This document shows, one piece after another, positions 18,846 to 28,053 of a stretch of DNA of 64,000 nt. Below the pieces are notes generated by a model that saw nothing but the letters and a program-made list of their open reading frames with translations, did no database searches and was not told the origin of the DNA. Source of the stretch: Nocardia beijingensis NBRC 16342 (GTDB taxonomy: Bacteria > Actinomycetota > Actinomycetes > Mycobacteriales > Mycobacteriaceae). The stretch spans positions 1-64,000 of the forward strand of contig NZ_BDBC01000009.1 of NCBI RefSeq assembly GCF_001612785.1, given 5' to 3'. The first letter of the stretch is position 1, and every line of letters starts with the position of its first letter. Made by a program: the position numbers and the translations under genes.

Positions 18846-19388
18846 TCACCAGGAGTGTGCTACGTCGATCACGACGCGCGATCCGCCGCCGGGTCCGTCG
18901 AGCGTGGACACCTGGAACGGCAATCGCGCGCGGGTGCCGACGCCGAGGGTGGTCTGTCCTTCGAAGGAACCGGCCCAGGCCACCTGGCGGAAGGTCCGGT
19001 AGTCCCGCACGTCGGCGAGTTCGGCCCGGTTCGCGGGGGTGTAGGTGGGGTTGAACCCGTCGTCGTGGGCGGGGGCGTAGACGGCGATGCTCAGGAACGC
19101 GTCGCCGCGCAGCGGGACGGGCGCGCCGGAGCCGTCCATGACCACTCGCTCGACGTAGCCCACGTGATAGCCGGTCACCGGCCCGGCGATGTCGAGCACA
19201 AGGCGGTCGAAGCAGTCGTGCCGCCCGGCGCGGACTCCGGTCAGCGGAGCGAGCGTCCTGGCGCGACTCACCTTGGGTATCGAACCCCAACCGGAGGCGC
19301 AGCCCGGGGCGGCGGACGCCGGGGCGGGGGCGACGAACAGACCGGCGAGGGTCAGAGCGGAAACGAACAGGAGAAGCAAGCGACGCAT
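18846..19388 (-). CDS. secreted AMIN-like domain protein
   Basis: 180 residues with a clear Sec signal peptide (MRRLLLLFVSALTLAGLF ... ASAAP, cleavage about residue 29). The mature part has the pattern HDCFDRLVLDI ... FRQVAWAGSFEGQTTLGVG ... SRVVIDVAH, which I recognise as the actinobacterial AMIN-like domain found on exported and lipoproteins. Two Cys residues probably form a disulfide. Function unknown, probably cell-envelope binding. The ATG at 19388 begins the signal peptide; an in-frame upstream extension is rejected. Confidence 0.8.
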   Translation of the reverse strand: MRRLLLLFVSALTLAGLFVAPAPASAAPGCASGWGSIPKVSRARTLAPLTGVRAGRHDCFDRLVLDIAGPVTGYHVGYVERVVMDGSGAPVPLRGDAFLSIAVYAPAHDDGFNPTYTPANRAELADVRDYRTFRQVAWAGSFEGQTTLGVGTRARLPFQVSTLDGPGGGSRVVIDVAHSW

Positions 19389-19597
19389 GGCCGCACCGCC
19401 TTCTGGCACAGGAGGGATTGATGTATTACATGCATCGGTCCAGTTCGGAGCCCCGTTACCGGTGGTGACGACGAAAAACGTTGGCGGTAGCGACAACTCG
19501 GACACGGGCGGCTCGCCGTTCGCTGGAAAGCGATGCGTGCCTGCCGTGAACAGTAGGATCGCTGCTGGCGAGGCCGATCCGACCAGGAGGTTCGAGG

Positions 19598-20575
19598 TTG
19601 CCACCCTTCCTGTGGGAGCAGCACTGTTGTCTGCCGCTGTCGCCCGCCGCGCGCATCGGCGATCTCGCGCGCTATCCGGCCGGATCGTATCTGTCGGTAA
19701 ACGTCGGCTACTCCCGGCAGTCGACCGCCGACTCCATCGCGCTGCTGGAGCGATTCCGCCGAGATGCCGTGGCGGACGGACGGTTCCGTCTGGTCGAGAC
19801 CGTGGCCGACATCGGCGCCGCCGACACGATCGCGCTGGCCTTCGACCTGGAGGACGCCGGGCCGCTCGGTGGCGATCTGGACAACGTCGCGCGGTTCTAC
19901 GAACTCGGCGTGCGTTCGCTGCTGCCCACCTACAACCATGCCAACACCGCGGGCTGCGGCTGCCTGGACACCGAGGACACCGGGCTCACCGGTTACGGTC
20001 GCGATCTCGTGCACGCGCTCAACGAAGCCGGCATGTTCGCCGACGGTTCGCACTGTTCCCGGCGCACCGGCCTGGAGCTGGCCGAGTTGAGCGTCGTCCC
20101 GATGATCTACAGCCACGCCAACTTCGCCGCGCTGTGGGACCACCCGCGCAACATCACCGACGACCAAGCGCGCGCCTGCGCCGCGACCGGCGGCGTCATC
20201 GGCATCAACGGCGTCGGCATCTTCCTCGGCCGCAACGCGCCGCACGAGCGCGCCGAGCGCGTCGCGGCCATGGCCCGCCACCTCGAATACGGCGCAGAAC
20301 TGGTCGGCATCGAACACGTCGGCATCGGCTCCGACTACTCCTTCGACGCCGACGACTTCAACGCCGAACTGCGACAGAACCCCGGCGCCTTCTCCGAGGC
20401 ATACACCCAGTGGGGTCCCCTCCAATGGACCCCACCCGAAGACCTCCTCGGCCCCTCCGACACCCCCACCCTCGACCAGGCCCTGACCCAGCGCGGCTTC
20501 ACCCCCGCCGACCGAGCCGCGATCTTCGGCGGCAACTTCCGCCGCGTCGCCGCCCAGGTCTGGCGCACCGCCTGA
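19598..20575 (+). CDS. membrane dipeptidase (M19) family protein with altered metal site
   Basis: 325 residues of the renal-dipeptidase family, whose members cleave dipeptides with a two-zinc centre. Recognisable ligands: His9 (EQHCC), the Glu of AFDLEDAGPLG, His of DGSHCS, His of YSHANFAALWDHPRN and Asp of GIGSDYSFD. The usual N-terminal HxD is HCC here, so Cys replaces the Asp. The start is TTG, supported by AGGAGG seven bases upstream. No signal peptide, so cytoplasmic. Confidence 0.85.
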   Translation: MPPFLWEQHCCLPLSPAARIGDLARYPAGSYLSVNVGYSRQSTADSIALLERFRRDAVADGRFRLVETVADIGAADTIALAFDLEDAGPLGGDLDNVARFYELGVRSLLPTYNHANTAGCGCLDTEDTGLTGYGRDLVHALNEAGMFADGSHCSRRTGLELAELSVVPMIYSHANFAALWDHPRNITDDQARACAATGGVIGINGVGIFLGRNAPHERAERVAAMARHLEYGAELVGIEHVGIGSDYSFDADDFNAELRQNPGAFSEAYTQWGPLQWTPPEDLLGPSDTPTLDQALTQRGFTPADRAAIFGGNFRRVAAQVWRTA

Positions 20576-20577
20576 CC

Positions 20578-20641
20578 TTCCGCGAGTGGCACATCACCGC
20601 GGTGTCCACTCGCGTTTCGCCGCAGCCGTGCGCCACTCGCG
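20578..20641. repeat. dispersed repeat A, composite copy
   Basis: Holds CGCGAGTGG at 20581-20589 and its reverse complement at 20606-20614 and 20633-20641. The last two bound a 36-bp unit (20606-20641) that matches 33 of 36 bases, inverted, with 47623-47658. The first pair can form a hairpin. It lies just after the dipeptidase stop. Confidence 0.85.
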
Positions 20642-20752
20642 CACAGCGGCGGAGGTCCGGCTCGCGAGGAGTTCGCGGGTGGGTGTGGCCCACGCCTCTC
20701 TTGGGTGGGGGATGGGTGGGTGAAGTTCGGGGTGCGGAGTTAGGCTCGAGGC

Positions 20753-22156
<1,404 letters not shown>

Positions 22157-22168
22157 TCCTTCGCGGAG

Positions 22169-22206
22169 AAAGGGCGTGCGGTCGGCGATCGCACGCCCTT
22201 TTTCTT
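22169..22206 (+). terminator. intrinsic terminator of lpdC
   Basis: AAAGGGCGTGCG pairs with CGCACGCCCTTT around a 9-base loop, followed by a T-rich tail (TTCTTCT). A textbook rho-independent terminator 13 bases after the stop. Confidence 0.93.
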
Positions 22207-22283
22207 CTGTCCGGCAAGGGTTTCCGCGCCGGTAGGGCCGTCGGCGGTCGGCATCGGCGCGAGCGTTCTGCTATACAGCGTGC

Positions 22284-22991
22284 ATGTTTCGCAGGTGGCT
22301 GATCGGAAGTGTGCCCGTGCTCGTCGTGGTGGTGCTGCTCGGCACGGGCACCTTCTACCTGATGAAGGCGCGCACCTTCCAGTTGGCCGGTCATGTGGTC
22401 AGCCGGGTGGACACCGACGCGCGGGTGGTCGCGCTGACCTTGGACGACGGTCCGTCCGATCGCGCGCCCGAGGTGCTGAAAGTGCTCGCCGACGCGCAGG
22501 TTCCGGCCACCTTCTACCTGAACGGGCGTGATCTGGCCGAACACCCGGAGTACGGGCGGGCCATCGCCGCGGCGGGCCACGAGATCGGCAACCACACCTA
22601 TTCGCACCGCCGGATGGTCTTCGTCACGCCCGGTACGGTGCGCGACGAAGTGGAGCGCACGGACGCCGAGATCGTGAAGACGGGGTACGCGGGCCCGATC
22701 ACCTTCCGTCCGCCTTACGGCAAGAAATTGTGGGTGCTGCCGCACTATCTCGCCGAGCACGATCGCGTCACCGTGACCTGGGACGTCGAGCCCGATTCCG
22801 GCCGGGCGGGCGTCACCGCGGACGACATCGTCGCCGAGACGCTCGGCAAGGTCCGTCCGGGTTCGATTGTTCTGCTGCACGTCATGCATGGGAACGCCCA
22901 GCCTTCGATCGCCGCGATACCACGCATCGTCACCGAATTGCGCGCGGCCGGATACCAATTCGTCACGGTGTCGGATTTGATGTCGCGCTGA
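22284..22991 (+). CDS. polysaccharide deacetylase (CE4/NodB domain), membrane-anchored
   Basis: 235 residues. An N-terminal hydrophobic helix (about 7-27) anchors it, with the catalytic domain outside. CE4 motifs: TLDDGPS (Asp54/Asp55), HTYSH (His104/His108 metal ligands), RPPYGK and LLHVMHG. Expected to remove N-acetyl groups from peptidoglycan or another envelope glycan. TATACA ends 6 bases before the ATG and there is no ribosome binding site, so the message may be leaderless. Confidence 0.9.
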   Translation: MFRRWLIGSVPVLVVVVLLGTGTFYLMKARTFQLAGHVVSRVDTDARVVALTLDDGPSDRAPEVLKVLADAQVPATFYLNGRDLAEHPEYGRAIAAAGHEIGNHTYSHRRMVFVTPGTVRDEVERTDAEIVKTGYAGPITFRPPYGKKLWVLPHYLAEHDRVTVTWDVEPDSGRAGVTADDIVAETLGKVRPGSIVLLHVMHGNAQPSIAAIPRIVTELRAAGYQFVTVSDLMSR

Positions 22992-23217
22992 CCGACCGGC
23001 CCGACGGACTGCGGTCATCAACGGTGCGCGGTGGGCCGAGCGAGGGCGCGAGTTTCTACCGCGGAGCCGGGCCGACGGCCGGTGCGGCGAAGTCGGGGCC
23101 GGCCGCGAGCATCAGCCTGCGCGCGGTGGGCGCGGTACGGCGTCCGAATGGCCGCACAAGACACGGGCTTGGGGGATTGCGCCGGATGTCGACCAGCACG
23201 GCGTGAGCATCGCCCGG

Positions 23218-23646
23218 TCAACCGGCGGCGGGGAGCATCCCGTAGGCGTGGGTCGGCGTGAACAGCACCAAAGCGCGGCGGTCGGTGACCATCGCGTTGC
23301 GGTATTCGTCCCAGTCGGGATGCTCGCCGGTGGCGGTGCGGTAGTAGTCGACGAGCGCGTCGACGGTGGGATCGTCGGGCGCGGCGGCAACGGGGGTGAG
23401 TTCCACCGTGCCTTCGAGCACGGCATAGGCGAAGAAGTCGTCACGGGTGACGTGCAGCGCCGCCCACGGGTCCCGGACGAGGTTGTGATACTTCGCCCGG
23501 TCGGCGGTGATGGAGATGCGAATGCGGCCGTCGGCGCCGACGACGTGCAGCACGTTGGACAGCTGCGGGCGTCCGTTGCGGCGGATCGTGGTGAGCACGG
23601 ACCTGCGGTGGTCGCGGGCGAAATCGACTGCGGCGGCGAGTTCCAT
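23218..23646 (-). CDS. PPOX-class F420-dependent oxidoreductase
   Basis: 142 residues with the split-barrel flavin/F420 fold: SVLTTIRRNGRPQLSNVLHVV at the start, then RIRISITADRAKYHNLVRDP and WAALHVT, the order seen in actinobacterial FDOR-B (F420-binding pyridoxamine-oxidase-like) proteins. The cofactor is inferred from family; substrate unknown. It stands alone on the minus strand. Confidence 0.82.
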   Translation of the reverse strand: MELAAAVDFARDHRRSVLTTIRRNGRPQLSNVLHVVGADGRIRISITADRAKYHNLVRDPWAALHVTRDDFFAYAVLEGTVELTPVAAAPDDPTVDALVDYYRTATGEHPDWDEYRNAMVTDRRALVLFTPTHAYGMLPAAG

Positions 23647-23690
23647 GCTCGTGTAACCCGGGGCCGCGTCGCTCTCTTCCCGCGGGCCGG

Positions 23691-24089
23691 TCAGTCGCGG
23701 TGGTAGGCCGCCTGCGCCTCGCGCACCTTCGGCATGTTGGTCTCCAGTACCCGGATGAGCGCTTCCAGACGGTCGGCGACCTCGGCGCCCAAGTCGGTGA
23801 GGGTGTATTCGACCCGGGGCGGAATGGTCTCCTGCACCTCCCGGTGCACCATGCCGTCGCGTTCCAGTGCTTGCAGGGTCTGCGACAGCATGCGTTCGCT
23901 CACGCCGTCGACCCGCCGCCGCAAGGCGCTGAACCGGTACGGCCCCTCACGCAGCGCGACCAGCGCCAGGGTGCCCCAGCGGCTGGCGACATTCTGCAGG
24001 ACCGGTCGCGAGGTGCAGTTCCGGGCGAAGACGTCGGCTTCCAGCGTGGGATCGTCGGCGTCCGCCGAGGCAATGCGCTGGCTGGACAT
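23691..24089 (-). CDS. HxlR-family redox-sensing regulator (QorR-like)
   Basis: 132 residues, DUF24/HxlR winged helix: WGTLALVALREGPYRFSALRRRVDGVSERMLSQTLQALERDGMV. An N-terminal Cys25 (NCTSRPVLQ) is placed like the reactive cysteine of quinone/diamide sensors YodB and QorR. It diverges from an NAD(P)H-binding reductase gene, the usual target arrangement, so thiol-based derepression of that gene is expected (inference). Confidence 0.88.
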   Translation of the reverse strand: MSSQRIASADADDPTLEADVFARNCTSRPVLQNVASRWGTLALVALREGPYRFSALRRRVDGVSERMLSQTLQALERDGMVHREVQETIPPRVEYTLTDLGAEVADRLEALIRVLETNMPKVREAQAAYHRD

Positions 24090-24107
24090 ACCCCGATAGT
24101 ACCGACC

Positions 24108-24156
24108 TTGACCAAAGTGGATACGGAATGCATAGTACTTACGAATAGTTAGTACT
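24108..24156 (+). promoter_or_regulatory. promoter with overlapping HxlR operator
   Basis: TTGACC (24108-24113), 17 bases, CATAGT (24131-24136). The imperfect inverted repeat AGTACTTAC-N5-GTTAGTACT (24134-24156, 8 of 9 pairs) begins inside the -10 and covers the start point, so bound repressor would block the reductase gene. Confidence 0.65.
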
Positions 24157-24181
24157 AAGCATGCCGAATGTGGAGGTAGTC

Positions 24182-25033
24182 ATGACCGTCGCGGTGACCG
24201 GAGCCAGTGGACACCTGGGCCGACTCGTTGTGGAGGCGCTGCTGAAGGTGGGATCGACGCCGGTGGTGGCGATCGTGCGCGACCCGGCGAAGGTGGCCGA
24301 TCTGGCCGAGCGCGGCGTCGACGTCCGGCAGGCCGACTACGGTGACGCGGACGCGCTGAACCGGGCGCTGGCCGGTGTCGATCGAGTGCTGCTGGTGTCC
24401 GGCAACGAGTTCGGCGCGCGAGTCGAGCAGCATACGAACGTCATCCGCGCGGCGGAGCGAGCCGGGGTCGAATTGCTCGCCTACACCAGCATTCCCGCCG
24501 CGACCGGCAATCCGCTCATCCTCGCGCAGGAGCACGTGGGAACCGAGGCGGTGCTGGCCGAATCGACTGTGCCGCACACTCTCCTGCGCAACGGGTGGTA
24601 CTGGGAGAACTACGTGGGCGGTCTGGCGCACGCGGTGGAGTCGGGTGTGCTGCACGGCGCGGCGGGTGAAGGCCGGGTGGCGGGCGCGGCGCGGGCCGAC
24701 TACGCCGAAGCCGCCGCCAGAGTGCTCACCACCGACGGCCACGCGGGCCGGGTATACGAACTGGGTGGCGACGAGCGGCTCACCTATGCCGAACTGGCCG
24801 CGGCGATCTCGGAGGCATCGGGCAAGCCGGTGCGCTACGAGAACCTTTCGCAGGCCGATTACGCGGCGGGATTGGTCGCGGCGGGATTGCCCGCCCAGTT
24901 CGCCGCGGCGCTCGCCGACGCCGACGCCGGTATCGCGCAAGGCGTTCTCGATGTCCGCTCGGGCGACCTGGCGCGCCTGCTCGGCCGCCCGACGACCCCG
25001 GCGGTCGAGGTCTTCCGCGCGGCGCTCGCCTGA
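24182..25033 (+). CDS. NmrA-like NAD(P)H-binding reductase (QorB-type)
   Basis: 283 residues, atypical short-chain reductase. It opens VAVTGASGHLGRLVVEALL (dinucleotide loop GxxGxxG) and has no YxxxK catalytic pair, as in NmrA/QorB quinone reductases. The ATG at 24182 is chosen for GGAGGT 4 bases upstream; a start at 24161 lacks a site. With the divergent HxlR sensor it forms a likely quinone/electrophile detoxification pair. Confidence 0.88.
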   Translation: MTVAVTGASGHLGRLVVEALLKVGSTPVVAIVRDPAKVADLAERGVDVRQADYGDADALNRALAGVDRVLLVSGNEFGARVEQHTNVIRAAERAGVELLAYTSIPAATGNPLILAQEHVGTEAVLAESTVPHTLLRNGWYWENYVGGLAHAVESGVLHGAAGEGRVAGAARADYAEAAARVLTTDGHAGRVYELGGDERLTYAELAAAISEASGKPVRYENLSQADYAAGLVAAGLPAQFAAALADADAGIAQGVLDVRSGDLARLLGRPTTPAVEVFRAALA

Positions 25034-25078
25034 TCGAGCGCCCCCGCAGTGAAGGCGTCGACTGCGACGCGGCATCGC

Positions 25079-25121
25079 GAAGGCCAGGTGTGGTGGTCCC
25101 TTACCGCTACACCTGGCCTTC
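25079..25121. terminator. bidirectional hairpin between convergent genes
   Basis: GAAGGCCAGGTGT pairs perfectly (13 bp) with ACACCTGGCCTTC across a 17-base loop, between the ends of the reductase and VOC genes. Confidence 0.75.
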
Positions 25122-25145
25122 GAATCCGCTGCGATCAGCAGCGAC

Positions 25146-25523
25146 TCACACCCACTGCACCAGCTGGATGATGATCCCGTTGGGGTCGCTCATCTGGAAG
25201 TATCGCTCGCCCCACTCCTCGGTTTCGATGGGCGTCACGATCGGCACGCCCTCGGCTCGCAGCCGGGTGTATTCGGCGTCGATGTCGTCGACGACGAAGA
25301 CGACGAGCAGACCCTCGCCCGCGCTGCCCGCCGCGCTCTTCGGCTTGAAGCTCGCCAGCCCCGTGCGCAGGTAGATGACGTTCAGTCCGGCGTCGCCGCG
25401 GTCGAGCGAGACGAACCCGTCGGCCGACATCTTCTCCTCGAAGCCGAGGTGCTCGATGAGGAACCGCGCCGAGGCGGCCGGGTCGGGGACGTTGAGCGAG
25501 ATGGCGGAAGCGGTGATGTGCAT
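25146..25523 (-). CDS. VOC (glyoxalase/bleomycin-resistance fold) protein
   Basis: 125 residues with the paired beta-alpha-beta-beta-beta modules: SAISLNVPDPAASARFLIEHLGFEE and GLLVVFVVDDIDAEYTRLRAEGV, ending YFQMSDPNGIIIQLVQWV, the typical second metal-ligand region. Activity cannot be told from sequence. It diverges from the TetR gene at 25643 across a GTAC-type palindrome and may be controlled by it. Confidence 0.88.
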   Translation of the reverse strand: MHITASAISLNVPDPAASARFLIEHLGFEEKMSADGFVSLDRGDAGLNVIYLRTGLASFKPKSAAGSAGEGLLVVFVVDDIDAEYTRLRAEGVPIVTPIETEEWGERYFQMSDPNGIIIQLVQWV

Positions 25524-25553
25524 GGGCCCTCCTCGGCGGCAAAACTACGTACT

Positions 25554-25568
25554 AAGTACACTGTACTT
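25554..25568. promoter_or_regulatory. 15-bp palindrome, candidate TetR operator
   Basis: AAGTAC-ACT-GTACTT, perfect, inside a longer run of GTAC half-sites (TACGTACTAAGTAC...GTACTTTGTA). It sits in the divergent region between the VOC and TetR genes. Confidence 0.65.
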
Positions 25569-25642
25569 TGTAGAGCATTTCGGAGCGGCCCGCATCATGA
25601 GCTGGGTCACATCGATACGATCGGTGGTTCGAGGAGGTGGCG

Positions 25643-26419
25643 ATGGCACAGCCCAAGGAGCGCAGCGGTGCGGGCGACCCGGTGCGCACGCTGGAATTGC
25701 TATGGCGGGTTCCCGCCGCGTCGGGCGCGGGCCGTGGGCCGAAACAGCGCAGCAGCGTGGAGGCGGTCGTCGCCGCCGCGATCGAGATCGCCGACGCGGA
25801 GGGGCTCGCAGCGGTCACGATGCGCGCGGTCGCGAACCGGCTCGGCCTGACCCCGATGGCCACGTACACCTATGTGCCGGGCAAGTCGGAGCTGATCGAC
25901 CTGATGCTGGACGCGGTGTACGCGCGGATGGAGCGGGCCGACCTCACCGGCCTGCCCTGGCGCGAGCGGGTGACCCTGATCGCCGCCGAGAACCGCGCCA
26001 TGCTGGCTCGTCATCCGTGGGTGGCGTATCTGCCGACCACCCGTCCGCCGCTCGGGCCCGGCCTCGCCGCCAAGTACGACCACGAACTGGAAGCCTTCGC
26101 GGACCTCGGCCTCGACGACGTCGCGATGGACGCCGCCCTGACCTTCGTGCTCGGCTTCGTCACGTCCGTCGCCCGCATCGCCATCGACAGCGCGCGGGCG
26201 GCGGCCGACAGCGCCATGTCCGACGAGCAATGGTGGGAGCGCGCCGCGCCGGTGCTGGCGCAGGTCTTCGACGCGCGGCGGTACCCACTCGCCGCGCGCG
26301 TCGGGACGGCGGCGGGCCAGGCGCACGACGCCGCCTACAGCGCCGACCACGCCTACGAGTTCGGACTGACGCTGGTGCTCGACGGTCTCGCGCGCCGCAT
26401 CGATGGGCCGTCCGCTTAG
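25643..26419 (+). CDS. TetR-family regulator with TetR_C-type ligand domain
   Basis: 258 residues. The HTH lies at about 36-82 (VVAAAIEIADAEGLAAVTMRAVANRLGLTPMATYTYVPGKSELIDLMLD); the ligand domain (about 95-255) is of the tetracycline-repressor C-terminal type. The ATG at 25643 follows GAGGAGG; a GTG two codons earlier is less well spaced. The gene ends in a tail-to-tail overlap with the CMD gene: TTAG contains both stops. Confidence 0.9.
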   Translation: MAQPKERSGAGDPVRTLELLWRVPAASGAGRGPKQRSSVEAVVAAAIEIADAEGLAAVTMRAVANRLGLTPMATYTYVPGKSELIDLMLDAVYARMERADLTGLPWRERVTLIAAENRAMLARHPWVAYLPTTRPPLGPGLAAKYDHELEAFADLGLDDVAMDAALTFVLGFVTSVARIAIDSARAAADSAMSDEQWWERAAPVLAQVFDARRYPLAARVGTAAGQAHDAAYSADHAYEFGLTLVLDGLARRIDGPSA

Positions 26420-26961
26420 AGGCCGTCGCGCTGGATGCGCAGGGCGGTGATGGTGGCGGCCAGCCCGTCGTACTGGTTGATCAGCAGCACGATCTCGATC
26501 AGGCTGCGCTCGTCGTAGTGCTTCGCCAGCTCGGCCCAGGTGTCGTCGTCGAGATCGCGGGTCTCGACCAGCTGGTCCACGGCCGCCAGCAGCGCCCGGT
26601 GTTTGTCCGACCATCCCGCCGCCGCGGGGCCCGTGCGCAGGCGTTCCAGGATTTCGCTCGTCACCCCCGCGCGGCGGCCGAGCCGGATGTGATGGTCCAT
26701 CTCGTACTCGCAGCCGCGCAGATGCGCCACCCGGATGATGACCAGCTCGGACTCGTGCCGGGGCAGCCGCCCGCCTGGCATGAGCTTGCCCGAGTAGTGC
26801 AGCCAGCCGCGGAACAGGCCCCTGGTACGCCCGAGCGTGCTGAACAAATGGGCGTCGTGCGTCCCAGCGGCGCGGGAGAGCACCTGCCAGACAACCCAAT
26901 TGAGCGCACCGAGTTCCCGGAGCCGTCCGGGCGAGATGCGTGGTTGCAGCGCTGAAACCAT
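26416..26961 (-). CDS. carboxymuconolactone decarboxylase/AhpD-like protein
   Basis: 181 residues. The core LPRHESELVIIRVAHLRGCEYEMDHHIRLGRRAGVTSEIL has the CMD/AhpD layout with Cys and His in CEYEMDHH (the usual CxxC is CxxxM here, so a thiol peroxidase role is doubtful). The ATG at 26961 lies 11 bases after GGAGG; a GTG at 26973 overlaps that site. Its stop overlaps the TetR stop. Confidence 0.8.
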   Translation of the reverse strand: MVSALQPRISPGRLRELGALNWVVWQVLSRAAGTHDAHLFSTLGRTRGLFRGWLHYSGKLMPGGRLPRHESELVIIRVAHLRGCEYEMDHHIRLGRRAGVTSEILERLRTGPAAAGWSDKHRALLAAVDQLVETRDLDDDTWAELAKHYDERSLIEIVLLINQYDGLAATITALRIQRDGL

Positions 26962-27177
26962 GCCGGTTGCCACCTCCGCGTGGTCTGTGCGGCCGGCGTC
27001 GGTGCCGACCGAGATGAGAGCCTACTTGGCAGTATCCCGCCCAGCGCGCCACCATTCTTTTGCTTTCCAGTGGTTTTCGGCGGGGTACCCCGTCATCATC
27101 AGTACCGGTGCGGGTCGCCGTGGCCGCAGCGCGTTTCCGCGGCGTCAGGTGTGGACAACAGGTCGGCAGGGGAAAAG

Positions 27178-28050
27178 ATGCTGGTGAGGATCAGGCCGGG
27201 AGCGGAGCTATCCGGCGCTGAGCGGGAATTCGTCGCGTGCCTGCGGTCGTATCCGACGGCCGGTCTCGCCGTCATCGATCTCGAGGCGGACAACCGGCGT
27301 GTCGACGCGGTGGTGTGGACCCCGCGCGGGCTGACCGTGCTGGAGGTGCACGGGTTCCAGCGCAGGCAGAGCGGCATTCTCAGCACACCGGCCGAAGGAC
27401 CGTGGAAGATCAGCGACGCGCCGGTGGAGCTGGACGACCCCGAGAACGGAAGCCCCGCGGAGCGGGTGGAACACGGCATCTACGCGGTCAAGCACATGCT
27501 CCAGCGGGCACTGCAGGATCCGGGGCACATCAGCGGCGCCGTGGTGCTCGTCCCGTTCCGCGGTGCGGTGGTGCGCCCGGCGCGCACGAATCTGCGTCCC
27601 GGGTTGGACGTGGTGGTCGGGAACGTCACCGACGCGACCGAACTGCGCATCTACTTGGAAGGTTTTTCCGCGGGACCGCGCGACTGGACCGCCGACCGGG
27701 TGATCGGCGCGTGCGGCGCGCTCGGTCTGGCGGAACTCGCACCCTCCCGCGCGGAACTGCTCGAGGCGGGTTTCGAGGAGAACGCGCCGGAGCCGGTCAC
27801 GACCATTCCGCGCACGCCGCCGCCGCGAGTGGCGCCGACACCGGGCGCCGCGACGAAGAGCCAGGCCTACGCGGGGTGGTCCGTCATCGTGATCGCCGTG
27901 GTGGGTGTCCTGTTCGTGCTCGGGGTGATCGCCACCGCGTTGGCGCACGACTCGGCGCAGCCGGTCCCTGCGACCGGCACGACGAGTCCGACGCCGTCGC
28001 CGCCCGCGTACCGGCCCACCCAGTGTTTCCCCTTCCAGCAGAGCTGCTGA
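27178..28050 (+). CDS. NERD-like domain protein with C-terminal membrane helix
   Basis: 290 residues. The N-terminal domain (about 8-200) resembles the nuclease-related domain: VDAVVWTPRGLTVLEVHGFQ matches the beta-hairpin that normally ends in E-V-K, but the Lys is His here, so nuclease activity is uncertain. A Pro/Thr linker leads to a membrane helix (about 244-266) and a short outside tail that is Pro/Thr-rich and ends with two Cys. The ATG follows AGGGGAAAAG. Function unknown; possibly an envelope-associated sensor. Confidence 0.65.
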   Translation: MLVRIRPGAELSGAEREFVACLRSYPTAGLAVIDLEADNRRVDAVVWTPRGLTVLEVHGFQRRQSGILSTPAEGPWKISDAPVELDDPENGSPAERVEHGIYAVKHMLQRALQDPGHISGAVVLVPFRGAVVRPARTNLRPGLDVVVGNVTDATELRIYLEGFSAGPRDWTADRVIGACGALGLAELAPSRAELLEAGFEENAPEPVTTIPRTPPPRVAPTPGAATKSQAYAGWSVIVIAVVGVLFVLGVIATALAHDSAQPVPATGTTSPTPSPPAYRPTQCFPFQQSC

Positions 28051-28053
28051 CCG

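Noticed and set aside
16845..19421. An 858-codon open frame on the plus strand
   Set aside because: Antisense shadow of the S9 peptidase and AMIN-like genes, His/Gln/Gly/Arg-rich with no domain; caused by high third-position GC.
27082..27091. GGGGTACCCC palindrome before the NERD-like gene as an operator
   Set aside because: A single 10-base palindrome in GC-rich sequence is likely by chance and no regulator is adjacent.
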